20,173 nt of DNA, from positions 1-20,173 of the IMG/VR virus record IMGVR_UViG_3300028156_000008; one strand, written 5' to 3'. Positions 19,254-20,173 of this stretch are shown one piece after another (the stretch's first letter is position 1; the number at the start of each line of letters is the position of its first letter). The position numbers were made by a program, and so were the translations under genes. The notes under the pieces were generated by a model. It was given only the letters and a program-made list of their open reading frames with translations. It was not told the DNA's origin and made no database searches. The stretch is from a virus.

Positions 19254-20173
19254 TGTAGTTGAAATGGATGGAGCTAGATTAACTATTTGTAATGAAGCTC
19301 AAAAACAAATAGACTATCTATTAAATAAGTTTCCTTCTACTGAATGGTCTGGTATTATGGTTTGGGATGTAATAGAAGGTAGTCTTCAAGACCCAGCTAC
19401 TTTATTAGTAGAGGTTAAGTATATACTATTAATGGATATTGGTTCTGCAGCTTATACTGAATATGAAACTGAAGCTGAACTTACATTAGATCTCTATGAT
19501 GAATATCCAGATGCAATGTTAATGAGGATAGGACATTGCCATAGTCACCATAGCATGCAAGCTTACTTTAGTAGTACAGATACTCAAGAGTTGCATGATA
19601 ATGTAGATAAACATGTAGCATACCTATCTCTTATTGTCAGTTCAAAATCAAAATATGTTGCTAAAATGGCAGCTTTATCTATTGACGAAACTAGACATAT
19701 AGTTAAAGATTTCGATGATAGTGAAGCTGTAGCAATTTCAGAATCTAAAAGCATGATTATTTATAATGTAGATATTATAGGTCAGGAACAAAAGAGATTT
19801 GAAGATACAGTAATTGATGCTAGAATAGATAAAGTTACAAAATTTTCAAGTACTAAAAGTAAAAGTAAGAATAAAAGTTATTCACCACATAATACTGATT
19901 ACTATGACAGAGTTTATAATTTTGGTTCTCACAATGCGGAACAACAGATGGAAATGTTTAAAGATACTGAACCTGTAGATAAGGAATTTGTTAATGGTAT
20001 AGAATGTATATTGTATCTAACTATTCCCCCACTCGAAATACATAGACTATTAAAAAGATTGCTTGGTATTAATGCGGAGGCTAATTTATCTGTTGAGGTA
20101 AAGGCTATGGATTTAATTCAAGGGTCAGCTTTAATGGATGAACTAGCAGATACATTTGAAGAAGAAATACTAC
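19060..20173 (+). CDS. JAMM (JAB) metalloprotease, partial at window end
   Basis: The frame runs open from ATG 19060 past the right edge. It has a full JAMM motif, the zinc site of deubiquitinase-like isopeptidases: E95 in TEWSGIM, and H161-S-H163 then seven residues to S171 and two to D174 (HCHSHHSMQAYFSSTD). It is the sort of protease that matures or removes a ubiquitin-like tag, and fits PRTRC protein A. Residues 1-70 are basic, Ser/Pro/Gln-rich and probably disordered; they share 194 bases with the E2-like gene. After the JAMM domain (about 70-230) comes a Ser/Lys-rich linker and another region of unknown fold. The stop lies outside. An in-frame ATG near 19266 (MDGARL) would avoid the overlap. 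Confidence 0.85.
   Translation, partial: MTKNQSKNEKRNWALNRPVISSEEGEQLLLTHKALSGRTPQAGQYPFQDKTTYSKPKLSPPVRHNVVEMDGARLTICNEAQKQIDYLLNKFPSTEWSGIMVWDVIEGSLQDPATLLVEVKYILLMDIGSAAYTEYETEAELTLDLYDEYPDAMLMRIGHCHSHHSMQAYFSSTDTQELHDNVDKHVAYLSLIVSSKSKYVAKMAALSIDETRHIVKDFDDSEAVAISESKSMIIYNVDIIGQEQKRFEDTVIDARIDKVTKFSSTKSKSKNKSYSPHNTDYYDRVYNFGSHNAEQQMEMFKDTEPVDKEFVNGIECILYLTIPPLEIHRLLKRLLGINAEANLSVEVKAMDLIQGSALMDELADTFEEEIL

Noticed and set aside
1-20173. Stop-codon reassignment as in some crAss-like phages
   Set aside because: TAA, TAG and TGA are all used as stops at sensible gene ends, and no conserved motif is interrupted by any of them.
1-20173. CRISPR array, insertion sequence, integrase or attachment site
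   Set aside because: No regularly spaced repeats, no transposase or integrase motif and no terminal inverted repeats were seen; the only long perfect repeat I found is the pair bracketing rtcB.

Overview
The window looks like the early and replication part of a tailed double-stranded DNA phage of the crAss-like type, infecting a Bacteroidetes host. The reasons are: AT-rich sequence; every convincing gene on the + strand, tightly packed and often overlapping by a few bases; A-rich leaders in place of Shine-Dalgarno sites; a Bacteroidetes-type promoter box (TAnnTTTG); and a replication block with a family A DNA polymerase, SF2 helicase, DnaB helicase, Sak4-like ATPase, likely single-strand binding protein and Toprim primase. 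Stop codons TAA, TAG and TGA all terminate genes, so I see no stop-codon reassignment. The phage assignment is inference from gene content; no structural gene is present.

Bases 1-2400 hold small unrecognised genes, two of them with membrane segments, separated by clear hairpin terminators (36-63 and 1044-1109). Bases 2401-3277 have no convincing gene. They hold a structured RNA candidate (2625-2746), a promoter and leader hairpin (2805-2875) and a tmRNA (ssrA, 2889-3233) with a G3.U acceptor pair. Bases 3278-6342 hold more small genes, a zinc-ribbon protein, the RNA ligase RtcB and a winged-helix protein. RtcB is bracketed by a 21-bp direct repeat that contains the end of the zinc-ribbon gene.

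Bases 6394-16924 are the replication and recombination block: PolA, an unknown protein, a PD-(D/E)XK nuclease, a DnaA domain-IV-like protein, a membrane-anchored lytic transglycosylase overlapping it out of frame, an SF2 helicase, a possible helicase loader, DnaB, a Sak4-like ATPase, a helix-turn-helix protein, a likely SSB and a Toprim primase. Replication proteins would load and unwind, prime, coat and copy the genome.

Bases 17100 to the window end hold a ubiquitin-like module: a ubiquitin-like domain fused to a histone H1-like Lys/Ala/Pro tail, a one-span membrane protein sharing the same C-terminal motif, a candidate E2-like protein with a GKVCAG cysteine, and a JAMM metalloprotease (partial) with a complete catalytic motif. 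This resembles PRTRC-type cassettes; the expected E1/ThiF partner would lie beyond the right edge. This module and the tmRNA plus RtcB pair are the two most interesting parts.
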